Assembly: GCF_001742185.1 (NCBI RefSeq)
Contig: NZ_CP015750.1
Coordinates: 4,154,001 to 4,218,000, forward strand
Length of the DNA stretch: 64,000 nucleotides
Source: Pectobacterium wasabiae CFBP 3304
GTDB taxonomy: Bacteria > Pseudomonadota > Gammaproteobacteria > Enterobacterales > Enterobacteriaceae
Direction of reading: 5' to 3'
The position numbers were made by a program, and so were the translations under genes. Each line of letters opens with the position of its first letter. Position 1 is the stretch's first letter. The notes beneath the pieces were generated by a model. That model was not told the origin of the DNA and ran no database searches. It was given only the letters and a program-made list of their open reading frames with translations. This document shows positions 30,654 to 39,504 of the stretch, one piece after another.

Positions 30654-31004
30654 TCATGGGGCAACCGGGCGGCCAGTACGACGATCGAGGCAGCGATCGG
30701 TCGTGTTTTCCCAGTAAGCATTAACGTTATAGCTGGCGTTACATTTTTCACGTCCATCAATAGCTTTTTCAGTTTTATCGAATTCTTTCTCAACTCGATT
30801 GTTCACTTTATTACGCAGGGAGCGGGTTGAATCCCATTGCTCTTTACTTTGACGCGCCGCTTCTTTCGACAACGCGCTGTCGCCAGAATCGACAATGATA
30901 TGACGCGTATCAGCCAGTGCAGCAGGCTGCCAGGCTGCAGAAACGATAACCAGAGAAAGCGGGATAAAGGCCCGAATCAAAGAGGAAAAAGAGTAGTGGT
31001 TCAT
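30654..31004 (-). CDS. ynfB: YnfB (DUF1283/UPF0482) exported protein
   Basis: 116-residue periplasmic protein with a signal peptide of about 31 residues. The mature part matches E. coli YnfB closely: HIIVDSGDSALSKEAA, KEQWDSTRSLRNKVN, REKCNASYNVNAYWENTT and CLDRRTGRPV. The two conserved cysteines probably form a disulfide. No function is established for the family. Confidence 0.93.
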   Translation of the reverse strand: MNHYSFSSLIRAFIPLSLVIVSAAWQPAALADTRHIIVDSGDSALSKEAARQSKEQWDSTRSLRNKVNNRVEKEFDKTEKAIDGREKCNASYNVNAYWENTTDRCLDRRTGRPVAP

Positions 31005-31218
31005 GTTTCACCTTGACTGAACGAATGATAAAAACCAACGCCGATGCCGCAGAACGATAACGCACACACGGCAAAGCGATAGACAACAAAGGGCGACTGG
31101 CGTTCCCTGTAACCTTCGCGCATCGTGCAAAACAAAAGGCTACCTATAACAAGAAGTATACATCCTTCGCTTCAACGGCACTATAACCGCGCTGCATTGT
31201 GCTAGAAGGGAAGAGAAA

Positions 31219-31245
31219 AGGGCATGAAACTTGCGTCCATGCCCT
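31219..31245 (-). terminator. Terminator after ydfG
   Basis: Stem agggcatg / catgccct with an 11-nt loop followed on the minus strand by ttttctctt, 25 bp past the ydfG stop. Confidence 0.8.
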
Positions 31246-31269
31246 GAGTTGTCCTGCAATTGGTGGCGA

Positions 31270-32019
31270 TCAACCTTCGCGATGTACGCTTAAACCGGCG
31301 AAAGATTGGCTAACCGGCATCATTTCCAGCGTGTTGATATTGACGTGCGCAGGCAGGGTGGCAACCCAGAAAACCGCCTCAGACACATCTTCGGCCGTCA
31401 GCGGTGTGGTGTTGTCATAGGTTTTACTAACTTTTTCATCGTTACCTTTGAAGCGCACGGCCGAGAACTCGGTTCCACCGACCAGACCGGGTTCGATGTT
31501 CGTCACGCGGATTCGGGTGCCAGACAGATCGGCCCGTAATCCCAGGCTGAACTGCTGAACGAACGCTTTGCTGGCACCGTACACGTTACCGCCAGCATAA
31601 GGCCAGTTTCCCGCAGTGGAGCCAATGTTGATGACGTGACCGATATTGCGCGCCACCATATCAGGCAGCAGCGCACGCGTCATAAACACCAGCCCCTTGT
31701 TATTGGTATCGATCATATTTTCCCAATCGTCTACCGAGGCTTTATGTGCAGGTTCCAGACCCAACGCCAGACCCGCATTGTTCACCAGCACATCAATCGC
31801 TCGCCATTCAACAGGTAGAGAGGCAACAGCCTGTTCAATCGCCTGACGATCGCGCACGTCTAATTTTAACGTATACAACGCATCGCCCAATTCCGACTTC
31901 AGTGCATCCAGACGTTCCTGACGGCGGCCTGTCGCGATCACTTTATGGCCCGCACTAATAAATTTACGGGTAATTGACTCACCAAACCCAGCGGTTGCAC
32001 CAGTAACAAAAATAATCAT
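31270..32019 (-). CDS. ydfG: YdfG, NADP-dependent 3-hydroxy acid / malonic semialdehyde dehydrogenase
   Basis: 249-residue short-chain dehydrogenase (E. coli YdfG is 248), known to oxidise L-allo-threonine, serine and 3-hydroxy acids and to reduce malonic semialdehyde. The NADP site TGATAGFGES, the RR of GRRQERLDAL, NNAGLALG, catalytic Ser in NIGSTAG and Tyr-Lys in YGASK are all present. The C-terminus HVNINTLEMMPVSQSFAGL is diagnostic of YdfG. Monocistronic. Confidence 0.96.
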   Translation of the reverse strand: MIIFVTGATAGFGESITRKFISAGHKVIATGRRQERLDALKSELGDALYTLKLDVRDRQAIEQAVASLPVEWRAIDVLVNNAGLALGLEPAHKASVDDWENMIDTNNKGLVFMTRALLPDMVARNIGHVINIGSTAGNWPYAGGNVYGASKAFVQQFSLGLRADLSGTRIRVTNIEPGLVGGTEFSAVRFKGNDEKVSKTYDNTTPLTAEDVSEAVFWVATLPAHVNINTLEMMPVSQSFAGLSVHREG

Positions 32020-32254
32020 GCTCTTTTCTCCCTGACCGTTTTCATGTTCTGCTTGTGCCTGATATCAATATAAATAATGAAAGGCATAAGTTCATTTAGC
32101 CGCGCAATTCCCCGTGGGTCAAGCGTTACTCCGGTTTCAACGAGGTGGTGCCCCTCAGAGAGAGGGGCTGAAATCGAATTTCGATCGAGAGATACAGGCT
32201 TAGGAGATAGGATACCGCGCTATAGCGGTGCGACAAAACCGGTATGGCGGAGAG

Positions 32255-33442
32255 TTAAATCCAGTTCTTGTTACGGAATTCGCGCATGGTATCCGCGACC
32301 CACTGCATTTCCTGCGGCGTACCTAACGAGATGCGGCACCAGTTATCTGCCGGAGGAAACGCGCGACCGATCAGCACGCCTGCGTCTGCCATATGTTTTT
32401 GGTAATCCTTAAGCGGGACGACTAACTGGTGGAAAACAAAATTTCCTTCAGACGGCAAGTACGGCAGCTTTAGGTCATCTAACGCTTTCAGCAGGATTTG
32501 ACGCGACACGTCATTACTCTTTTTGCTGTAGGTGATAAATGCCTGATCGTCCATCGACGCCAATGCGGCATCCACGCCGCTGAAGTTGATTTTCTCACCC
32601 GCGACATACCGTCCCAGCAACGCAATGACGTTGGGATGTGCGACAGCGTATCCCACGCGCATACCGGCCATGGCATGTATTTTAGAGAACGTTTTCAGCA
32701 GAATAATGTTCTCTGCGCCTTGGGTAATCATCGGCGAAATAGAGCGAAAATGTGGGTCATTGACGAACTCAGCGTAAGCCTCATCGACGATAAACATCGT
32801 ATTAGCCGGCTTGCTGGCAATCCACGGTTCAATTAAATCCGCAGGCGTAATCGAGCCCGTCGGGTTGTTGGGGTTGACCAGATAAACGATGGAGGGGCCA
32901 GAGTAACCCGCAACGGCGGCTTTTAGCCCTTCAATATCGAATGCCCAATTGTCGAGCATTTTAACTTTAGTGACTTTAATTCCGGCAATGTTGGCAAAGT
33001 GTTCGCCGTCGCCGTAGGTTAATTCAGGGATCACCAACTGTGCATCCAGTGATGCATAGGCTTCAATCGCTGCCCGTATGCCTTCGGACGATCCCGCCGT
33101 CAGTAAAATAGACGGAGCTTCCACCTGATGATGTGCCGCCAGTTTATTACCAAGCATCAAAATTTCATTTTTTGCGTAGCGGTTGGCTTTCACGACGGCA
33201 TCACGTGCAGCGATTTGTGCCTTGGGCGACATACCCAGTGGATTTTCATTAAAATTAATACGGATTGGGTTATCGGGCGACGGTGCGGTAAATGCTGCAC
33301 TTTTAGGCTGAGTTTCGGCAAAAACCCGCGCACTTAACCCTGTTGTTAGCGCAGCCGTCCCCAGCAGTGCGCCAGAAAGTTTTAATAATGCTCTGCGTCT
33401 CGGGTTTAATACGTCGCTTTCATTGATTAAAAAATTCATCAA
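32255..33442 (-). CDS. Tat-exported PLP-dependent aminotransferase (HisC-like)
   Basis: 395-residue fold-type I aminotransferase resembling histidinol-phosphate aminotransferase but preceded by a twin-arginine leader (NPRRRALLKLSGALLG at residues 13-28, ending near FAE). The catalytic core is complete: substrate Asn/Glu in NFNENPLGMSP, PLP contacts in TAGSSEGIR, NPNNPTGS and DEAYAEF, PLP lysine in KTFSKIHAMAGMRVGYA, and a C-terminal arginine in NWCRISLG. The expected location is the periplasm, unusual for a transaminase. No his genes are nearby. Substrate unknown. Confidence 0.87.
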   Translation of the reverse strand: MMNFLINESDVLNPRRRALLKLSGALLGTAALTTGLSARVFAETQPKSAAFTAPSPDNPIRINFNENPLGMSPKAQIAARDAVVKANRYAKNEILMLGNKLAAHHQVEAPSILLTAGSSEGIRAAIEAYASLDAQLVIPELTYGDGEHFANIAGIKVTKVKMLDNWAFDIEGLKAAVAGYSGPSIVYLVNPNNPTGSITPADLIEPWIASKPANTMFIVDEAYAEFVNDPHFRSISPMITQGAENIILLKTFSKIHAMAGMRVGYAVAHPNVIALLGRYVAGEKINFSGVDAALASMDDQAFITYSKKSNDVSRQILLKALDDLKLPYLPSEGNFVFHQLVVPLKDYQKHMADAGVLIGRAFPPADNWCRISLGTPQEMQWVADTMREFRNKNWI

Positions 33443-33833
33443 AACACTCTCCTTAGTTACATAATGGCAGGAGAGCTAAAGCATAAAGCGCGCCAGTTTT
33501 CTTAATTGCTCGTTCTCTAATGTATTGTCAAATCGATGAAATAATATTTTATTACGTCAAGTTTCCCCGTATAGCGGGAGATTTCACCTTTTCTTGCATA
33601 CCGATTAAAGGTAAAAAAAATTGATTTATTCATCTGGTAACTAAATCAAATGATATGAGTTACTTATGCAAGAGATCCATCATGACGCATGAAATGATGC
33701 ATCATGATGCGCTTGCCCTATGAGATAGCGATCGAGCCATGCTTTCTGACTATTGGCTTCTATCTAATCACTCAGAATGTGCAGAGGTGATTCGGAATGC
33801 TGGCGACCGAAAAAGCGGTTTACGAAGCGAGGA
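33443..33833. other. Intergenic region with overlapping palindromes
   Basis: 391 bp, AT-rich near the aminotransferase start. At 33678-33711 there is a cluster of catcatg / atgatgc elements forming overlapping 12-bp palindromes (atgatgcatcat at 33694-33705 and gcatcatgatgc at 33699-33710). These look like possible regulator half-sites, but no binding protein can be assigned. Confidence 0.4.
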
Positions 33834-34796
33834 TTAGCGAACGCTACTTTTATCCTGAAACGTTTTACGCCAGTCGGTCGGACTAACGCTAAAACGCTGT
33901 TTAAACTGTTGACGAAATGTCACTACTGACTGAAACCCCACACTATCTGCGATCGTTTCGATTGAGTGAGATGTCGATTCCAGTAATACCTGGCTATGGC
34001 GAAGCCGTTCTGCCTTTAACCAGTCGCTGATCGTCATGCCCGTGGCACGGAAGAAGTGCCGGGTAAATGTTCTGCGACTCATCTGAACGCGGCTCGCCAA
34101 TGCATCCAAAGAGTGGGGAGAGTGTAGGTGCGTGCGTAGATAATCCAGCAATTGATTGATTTTGCTATCTCGCGTATTTTCCGGCACCGGATGCTCAATA
34201 AATTGAGCCTGACCGCCTTCTCGGTAAGGCTGAATAACCAGACGCCGGGCGGCACGGTTCGCGATAGCGCTGCCGCAATGTTGCCGTACCAGATAAAGGC
34301 AGCAGTCAATGGCCGCTACTGTTCCCGCAGACGTTATCAGATGTCCATCTTCGACATAGAGCGCGTTGGTATCCAACTGCACATTAAGAAAACGGGTGAT
34401 AAAATCCTGCTCAAATGCCCAGTGTGTCGAGGCGCGGCGGCCATCCAACAGTCCGGCGTAAGCTAACACATAGGTGCCCAGGCATAATCCGGCGATCTGT
34501 GCTTTACGGGCTTCGGCAATGCGTAATGCATCCAGAAGCTGTACAGAAGGGCGCGTATCTGGATGATTCCAGTAGGGAACCACGATCAAATCGGCTTTTT
34601 CCAATGCAGAAAATCCGTGCTCAACGTTGATGGAAAACCCGTATTCAGAGGCAACCATGCCCGGTTTTTCAGCACAGAAAAAAAGCGAAAACTGTTTTTC
34701 TTCATAGAGCATGTCGCTGAAAACCATACTCGGTATCGACAAATGAAACGGGCTAAAATTTTCGCAGACAACCACCGCGACGGTTAGCACAGCCAT
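33834..34796 (-). CDS. GlxA-family transcriptional regulator (DJ-1/PfpI-like + AraC HTH)
   Basis: 320-residue regulator with an N-terminal class-I glutamine amidotransferase-like domain (residues 1-180) and a C-terminal AraC-type domain. The nucleophile-elbow analogue AGLCLGTYVLAYAGLLDG keeps a Cys, and THWAFEQDF follows. The AraC domain has LASRVQMSRRTFTRHFFRATG and DSVGFQSVVTFRQQFKQRFSVSP (33872-33940). Such proteins often control amine, betaine or aldehyde metabolism. It is 44 bp downstream of the metallo-hydrolase gene in the same direction, so the two may form an operon. Confidence 0.88.
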   Translation of the reverse strand: MAVLTVAVVVCENFSPFHLSIPSMVFSDMLYEEKQFSLFFCAEKPGMVASEYGFSINVEHGFSALEKADLIVVPYWNHPDTRPSVQLLDALRIAEARKAQIAGLCLGTYVLAYAGLLDGRRASTHWAFEQDFITRFLNVQLDTNALYVEDGHLITSAGTVAAIDCCLYLVRQHCGSAIANRAARRLVIQPYREGGQAQFIEHPVPENTRDSKINQLLDYLRTHLHSPHSLDALASRVQMSRRTFTRHFFRATGMTISDWLKAERLRHSQVLLESTSHSIETIADSVGFQSVVTFRQQFKQRFSVSPTDWRKTFQDKSSVR

Positions 34797-34840
34797 AATA
34801 GCCCTCGTTAAAGATCGCTATGTTCCGGTTATTATCCGAT

Positions 34841-35617
34841 TCAGAATTGCACGCTTTCGCCATCATTTGGTACGTGCGCAACGGACTGAAGCTTTTCTTC
34901 ACGCAGATAGTCTCGTAGTTCGACGCGGCTCAGAAGACAATGATTCACCGCTTCCATGTGTGTGGCGACTATTGCCGCGTTAGGCACTAGCTGATGTACA
35001 CGCCGAACATCCTCTTTTCTCATGATAATAGAACCTAAACCGGGTATGGTGGCATTACCGATATTCAACGCTACCACATCAGGTGTGTGATGTGTCAGTG
35101 CATCAATAACATGCTGATTCCAGACGGTATCGCCAGCCAGATAAAACGTCTTCTCATTAGCATGTCGGAAGATGATACCGCAAACTTCTCCTAGCCGTTC
35201 CGCCAGTTGTGGATTGGCATAAGTTTCGTCAGACCCATGCTGACCAGACGTCTTTATCAGCGTGATCCCGCCATATTCAGTCTGCTCACCCAGTACTCGT
35301 ACCGAGGTAAACCCTGCGCGACGAATGAGGTCAGCATCTTGCGTATTTTGGCTGAAAATTGGCATTGTTTTCGGGATAGCGTCAATTGCCACATCGTCCC
35401 AATGGTCAAGGTGCGTATGCGTCACAATCACGGCATCAACATCCAGAATCGCAGCCAGAGGCAAGGGAAGGTCGACCAGTGGATTTCGCAGATGATCGTT
35501 TGCTGTCCCGGGAAAGCCGGGATAAGCCGCCTTTGGTGCCAACATCGGATCAATCAAAAATGTTTTCCCGCCAAATTCCAATTGTAATGTCGCATTACGA
35601 ATCTGCGTTATTTTCAT
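34841..35617 (-). CDS. Metallo-beta-lactamase-fold hydrolase (UlaG-like)
   Basis: 258-residue cytoplasmic hydrolase. The metal-binding motif is THTHLDHWD (about residues 66-74). Further ligand segments are TSGQHGSDE, FYLAGDTVWN and the C-terminal ATHMEAVNHC. The start MKITQIRNATLQLEFGGKTFLIDPML is typical of the UlaG/L-ascorbate-lactonase-like group (COG2220). Substrate not predictable. Same strand as, and upstream of, the GlxA-type regulator. Confidence 0.85.
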   Translation of the reverse strand: MKITQIRNATLQLEFGGKTFLIDPMLAPKAAYPGFPGTANDHLRNPLVDLPLPLAAILDVDAVIVTHTHLDHWDDVAIDAIPKTMPIFSQNTQDADLIRRAGFTSVRVLGEQTEYGGITLIKTSGQHGSDETYANPQLAERLGEVCGIIFRHANEKTFYLAGDTVWNQHVIDALTHHTPDVVALNIGNATIPGLGSIIMRKEDVRRVHQLVPNAAIVATHMEAVNHCLLSRVELRDYLREEKLQSVAHVPNDGESVQF

Positions 35618-35797
35618 CTTATTGCTCTCTATCCAGTTAACTGGCGTCGTTACGCGCCAAACAAGGACAGTATAAGAATCTGGCAGATCGCTAACAGTGG
35701 CCTGAATGACACACTTCGATGAGTTTAGGCCAATTTATCTAAAGCGATTGCTTATTATCGGGCGGAGCTATCCTATTGCTGTCTTCATGCACACTAG

Positions 35798-35859
35798 CTA
35801 TCTTAACTAACTGGCTATCTTAACTAACTGGCTATCTTAACTAACTGGCTATCTTAACC
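35798..35859 (+). repeat. 17-bp tandem repeat upstream of pptA
   Basis: Three perfect copies of ctatcttaactaactgg (35798-35814, 35815-35831, 35832-35848) plus an 11-bp partial copy, ending 34 bp before the pptA start. The length suggests slippage-prone DNA between promoter and ribosome-binding site. Confidence 0.95.
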
Positions 35860-35893
35860 AACGTGCTGTTTCATCACTGAAAAGGACCATCCT

Positions 35894-36124
35894 ATGCCCC
35901 ATATTGATGTCAAACACTTCCCAAGAGACCTGTCTGAAGAAGAGAAGAAAGTCATCGCAGAAGATCTCGCCGCGGTCCTAAAGAAGCACTTCGGTTCTTC
36001 TAACGATTCGCTTTCTGTTGCATTCAACGAAATTCAGCCAGAACGCTGGAAGGACGAGGTTTATGATCCGATCATCAAACCGCAGTTGGATACGCTGGCG
36101 AAAAAACCAGGATATTCGTATTAA
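35894..36124 (+). CDS. pptA: PptA-like 4-oxalocrotonate tautomerase family protein
   Basis: 76-residue tautomerase. The catalytic Pro-1 follows the initiator Met (MPHIDVKHFPRDL). The pattern through FNEIQPERWKDEVYDPII and the C-terminal LAKKPGYSY matches E. coli PptA/YdcE. Members show ketonization of phenylpyruvate-type enols in vitro, but the physiological role is uncertain. Ribosome-binding site aaagga precedes the ATG. Convergent with ddc; a weak hairpin at 36140-36164 (ccgataa / ttatcgg) lies between. Confidence 0.9.
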   Translation: MPHIDVKHFPRDLSEEEKKVIAEDLAAVLKKHFGSSNDSLSVAFNEIQPERWKDEVYDPIIKPQLDTLAKKPGYSY

Positions 36125-36191
36125 GAAAGCAACAAAAATCCGATAACACATTGAGTATTATCGGCTTTCATAGCCCGGTAAAGCAGGGGCG

Positions 36192-37703
36192 TTACGCTGT
36201 CAGCAGTTGCTGGGCAGTGCTTTCAACCAAAGTCAGCAGGACTTTGACATCATCCAAATTGACCGTTGGGTTCAATAACGTCAGCTTCAGGCAGGTAATA
36301 CCGTTAAACTCGGTGACCCCGACGTTGGCACGTCCTGACTCCAGTAGTGCATCGCCAATGCGTTGGTTAAGCAGTGCAACCGTTGCATCGTCCGCTGTCG
36401 CCGATTGCTGTGGACGAGAGCGGAAAAGAACGCTTGCCAGTTGTGGCTGCATAACTAATTCCAGCGAGGCGTGTTCATCCACATACTGTGCAACGTGCTG
36501 TGCCAGCGTAACACCGTGATCGATGATCGCCGCATACTGCTGTTGGCCTAACGCTTCCAGACCCATCCACAGTTTCAGCGCATCAAAACGACGCGTTGTC
36601 TGCAATGACTTCGACACCAGATTCGGCACGCCTTGGGCTTCATCGAACTCAGAGTTCAGGTAAGCCGCCTGATAACGCATCAGCTCATAGTGGCGAGCTT
36701 CTTTCAGCAAGAATGCGCCACAACTGATGGTCTGGAAGAACTGTTTGTGGAAATCCAACGTAATGGAATCCACTAACTCAATGCCGTCCAGATAATCACG
36801 ATACTTCTCGGACAGCAGCAATGCGCCCCCCCAAGCTGCATCGACGTGTACCCAAATCTGGTGTTCCGCAGCCAGTGTTGCAATCGCCCGCAGAGGGTCG
36901 ATTGCACCTGCGTCAGTCGTACCCGCTGTCGCGACAATCGCCAGAATCTGCTCACCGTTCGCTTTGGCCAGCGCTACTTTCTCTGCTAAATCGTTCAGAT
37001 CCATCCGCGCGAAACGGTCGGTTTTCACCAGCGTGACACATTGGTAACCCAAACCCAGTAAAGCCATGTTCTTTTGCACCGAGAAATGGGCATTTTCAGA
37101 ACAGAACACTTTAATTTTCTTCAGGTTACCAACCAATCCATCTTGCTGGATCGAATGTCCCTGACGGGCGAAGAAGGCATCACGCGCCAACATTAGCCCC
37201 ATCAGATTGCTCTGGGTGCCACCGCTGGTGAACACGCCAGCATCACCAGACTGATAGCCAACCTGAGTACGCAGCCATTCAATCAGTTTCATCTCAATGA
37301 TGGTCGCTGACGGGCTTTGATCCCAGGAGTCCATGCTCTGGTTGGTGGCGTTAATCAACACTTCAGCCGCCTGGCTGACCACCAAACTCGGGCAGTGCAG
37401 GTGAGCAACGCACTGCGGATGATGTACCGACAGGCTGTCTTTCAAAAAGTACTCAATCGCACGCTCGATAGCGGCCTGGTTACCCAGGCCCTGAGGATTA
37501 AAATCCAGCGTGATGCGTTCACGCAGTTCGGCAACCGTTTTTCCCTGATACATCTCGGGCTGTTGCAGCCACTGCATAACAGCTTGGCTACTTTGCGTAA
37601 TCGCTTCCTGATAGGCTTCGATACTCTGCGTAGAAGAAGCCAGAATCGGATTGATTTTTGTTTCCACTGCTTCTTTTTCCACTAATTGAGACATCGTGGT
37701 CAT
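36192..37703 (-). CDS. ddc: L-2,4-diaminobutyrate decarboxylase
   Basis: About 503-residue PLP-dependent group II decarboxylase converting L-2,4-diaminobutyrate to 1,3-diaminopropane. The PLP lysine lies in LDFHKQFFQ (about residue 320). VDAAWGGALL carries the Asp that binds the pyridine nitrogen, and FTSGGTQSNL the phosphate site. ATG 37703 is chosen because gtggag precedes it; GTG 37712 and ATG 37694 are alternatives. It follows dat immediately, the same pair described in Acinetobacter and Vibrio. Confidence 0.93.
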   Translation of the reverse strand: MTTMSQLVEKEAVETKINPILASSTQSIEAYQEAITQSSQAVMQWLQQPEMYQGKTVAELRERITLDFNPQGLGNQAAIERAIEYFLKDSLSVHHPQCVAHLHCPSLVVSQAAEVLINATNQSMDSWDQSPSATIIEMKLIEWLRTQVGYQSGDAGVFTSGGTQSNLMGLMLARDAFFARQGHSIQQDGLVGNLKKIKVFCSENAHFSVQKNMALLGLGYQCVTLVKTDRFARMDLNDLAEKVALAKANGEQILAIVATAGTTDAGAIDPLRAIATLAAEHQIWVHVDAAWGGALLLSEKYRDYLDGIELVDSITLDFHKQFFQTISCGAFLLKEARHYELMRYQAAYLNSEFDEAQGVPNLVSKSLQTTRRFDALKLWMGLEALGQQQYAAIIDHGVTLAQHVAQYVDEHASLELVMQPQLASVLFRSRPQQSATADDATVALLNQRIGDALLESGRANVGVTEFNGITCLKLTLLNPTVNLDDVKVLLTLVESTAQQLLTA

Positions 37704-37712
37704 TCGCTCCAC

Positions 37713-39095
37713 TCAGACTGGCTTCACGCCAGCAGAAAGCAGGGCGTTTTCAAATTTATCCAGGAAGATTTCCAATTCAGCATTGCTGATCAGCAGGGAT
37801 GGCAACAGACGCAAAACGCAACCATTACGGCCACCGCGCTCCAGAATCAGACCCGCTTCAAAGCATTTTTTCTGCAACAGGGCAGACAGATCGCCATCAG
37901 CCGGGTAGCAACCCATGTGATCCTGTGCTTCGTCAGGCTTAACCATCTCAATCCCGATCATCAAGCCCAGACCGCGAATGTGCCCCATCACTGGATAACG
38001 TCTTTGCAGCTCAGCCAGTTTGGCTTTCAGCCATTCGCCTTGCTCAGCGACCTTATCTGCCACCTGATTGTCTTTGAGGTGCATCAGCGTTGTCAGGCCC
38101 GTGGCCATTGCCAGTTGGTTGCCGCGGAAAGTACCGGTATGGTGACCCGGAGCCCAGGCATCGAACTGCTTCTTGATACCCAGTACCGCTAATGGTAAGC
38201 CGCCGCCGACCGCTTTGGACATCACGATGATATCTGGCTCAATGCCCGCGTGTTCAAAGGCGAAGAATTTACCGGTACGAGCAAAGCCCGCCTGAACTTC
38301 GTCGATGATCAGCAGAATGCCATGTTCCTGCGTCACTTTACGGATGCGCTGCAACCACTCGGCAGGTGCCGGATTAACGCCGCCTTCACCCTGAACGGCT
38401 TCCAGAATGACCGCAGCCGGTTTGCGTACGCCACTTTCAACGTCGTTGATCAGATTTTCAAAATAGTAAGTTAATGCTTTAACGCCAGCGTCACCGCCAA
38501 TGCCCAGCGGGCAGCGGTACTGATGCGGATAAGGCATAAACTGCACTTCAGGCATCATGCCGTCGACCGCTTCTTTCGGTGACAGGTTTCCGGTTACCGA
38601 CAGCGCGCCGTGCGTCATCCCGTGGTAGCCACCGGAGAAGCTGATTACACCAGAGCGGCCAGTGTATTTTTTTGCCAGTTTCAGTGCTGCTTCAACCGCA
38701 TCGGCACCAGAAGGGCCAGTAAACTGGAGGCAGTACTCTTTGCCCTGACCAGGCAATAAAGAAAGCAGATATTCGGAGAACTGATCTTTCAACGGTGTTG
38801 TCAGATCAAGTGTATGTAACGGCAAGCCGCTAGTAATGACACGTTGGATGCTTTGCAGCACGTCAGGATGGTTATGACCAAGCGCGAGCGTACCTGCGCC
38901 AGCCAGACAATCAAGATATTGATTATTCTCAACATCGGTGATCCACACGCCTTCAGCTTTCGCAATTGCCAGAGGCAATTTGCGTGGATAACTCCTCACG
39001 TTCGATTCAAATTCAGCTTGTCTTGCCAAATAGGTTTCATTGTTTCCGTTTAATGAATTCGCACCTAAACTGTCAATACGGACTTTATCCGTCAT
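37713..39095 (-). CDS. dat: L-2,4-diaminobutyrate:2-ketoglutarate aminotransferase
   Basis: 460-residue class III aminotransferase that makes L-2,4-diaminobutyrate from aspartate semialdehyde and glutamate. [38 protein letters not shown] (38883-38995), [18 protein letters not shown] and the PLP lysine K294 in [14 protein letters not shown] are near-identical to characterised Dat. taggag lies upstream of two consecutive ATGs (39098 and 39095); the long N-terminal extension open to 39203 is unlike the family. With ddc it forms a two-gene operon producing 1,3-diaminopropane, a polyamine or siderophore precursor. Confidence 0.94.
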   Translation of the reverse strand: MTDKVRIDSLGANSLNGNNETYLARQAEFESNVRSYPRKLPLAIAKAEGVWITDVENNQYLDCLAGAGTLALGHNHPDVLQSIQRVITSGLPLHTLDLTTPLKDQFSEYLLSLLPGQGKEYCLQFTGPSGADAVEAALKLAKKYTGRSGVISFSGGYHGMTHGALSVTGNLSPKEAVDGMMPEVQFMPYPHQYRCPLGIGGDAGVKALTYYFENLINDVESGVRKPAAVILEAVQGEGGVNPAPAEWLQRIRKVTQEHGILLIIDEVQAGFARTGKFFAFEHAGIEPDIIVMSKAVGGGLPLAVLGIKKQFDAWAPGHHTGTFRGNQLAMATGLTTLMHLKDNQVADKVAEQGEWLKAKLAELQRRYPVMGHIRGLGLMIGIEMVKPDEAQDHMGCYPADGDLSALLQKKCFEAGLILERGGRNGCVLRLLPSLLISNAELEIFLDKFENALLSAGVKPV

Positions 39096-39098
39096 CAT

Positions 39099-39504
39099 AT
39101 CTCTCCTACAACCGTGTGCTCGCTGGCAATCACAGTTGAATAAATGAATTAAACACGTAACTACTATAAGAAAAACGCGGCCAATATAGGGTTTTTCAGT
39201 CACCGACTCAATGATTTATTTCGTTTCGAAACCTTTATTTTTTCACATTAAAATCAACACGTTGAATGATTAATTACTAATCATGATGGCATGCTTATCT
39301 TACATGCTTATTAAATAAGCAAAAAAAATCCTTCTACAGCAGAATTTTTGAGCTGAAAAGATGGTAACAAATGGAGTAAATAGCACTTTTAGCGAGAGAA
39401 AACAGAATGGAAACCGTAGGCGAGGGGAAATGTGATGCTGCTTTACATGTTGTTTTCAGCCCTTATATAACTGATGCAGAGGTTTTGAATTCCTCTGCAA
39501 CCTG
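39099..39504. other. Intergenic region between dat and digH
   Basis: 406 bp, AT-rich, presumably holding the dat promoter (minus strand). A hairpin gcagagg / cctctgc lies at about 39477-39499, 6 bp beyond the digH stop, without a U-tract. No further gene seen. Confidence 0.5.
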
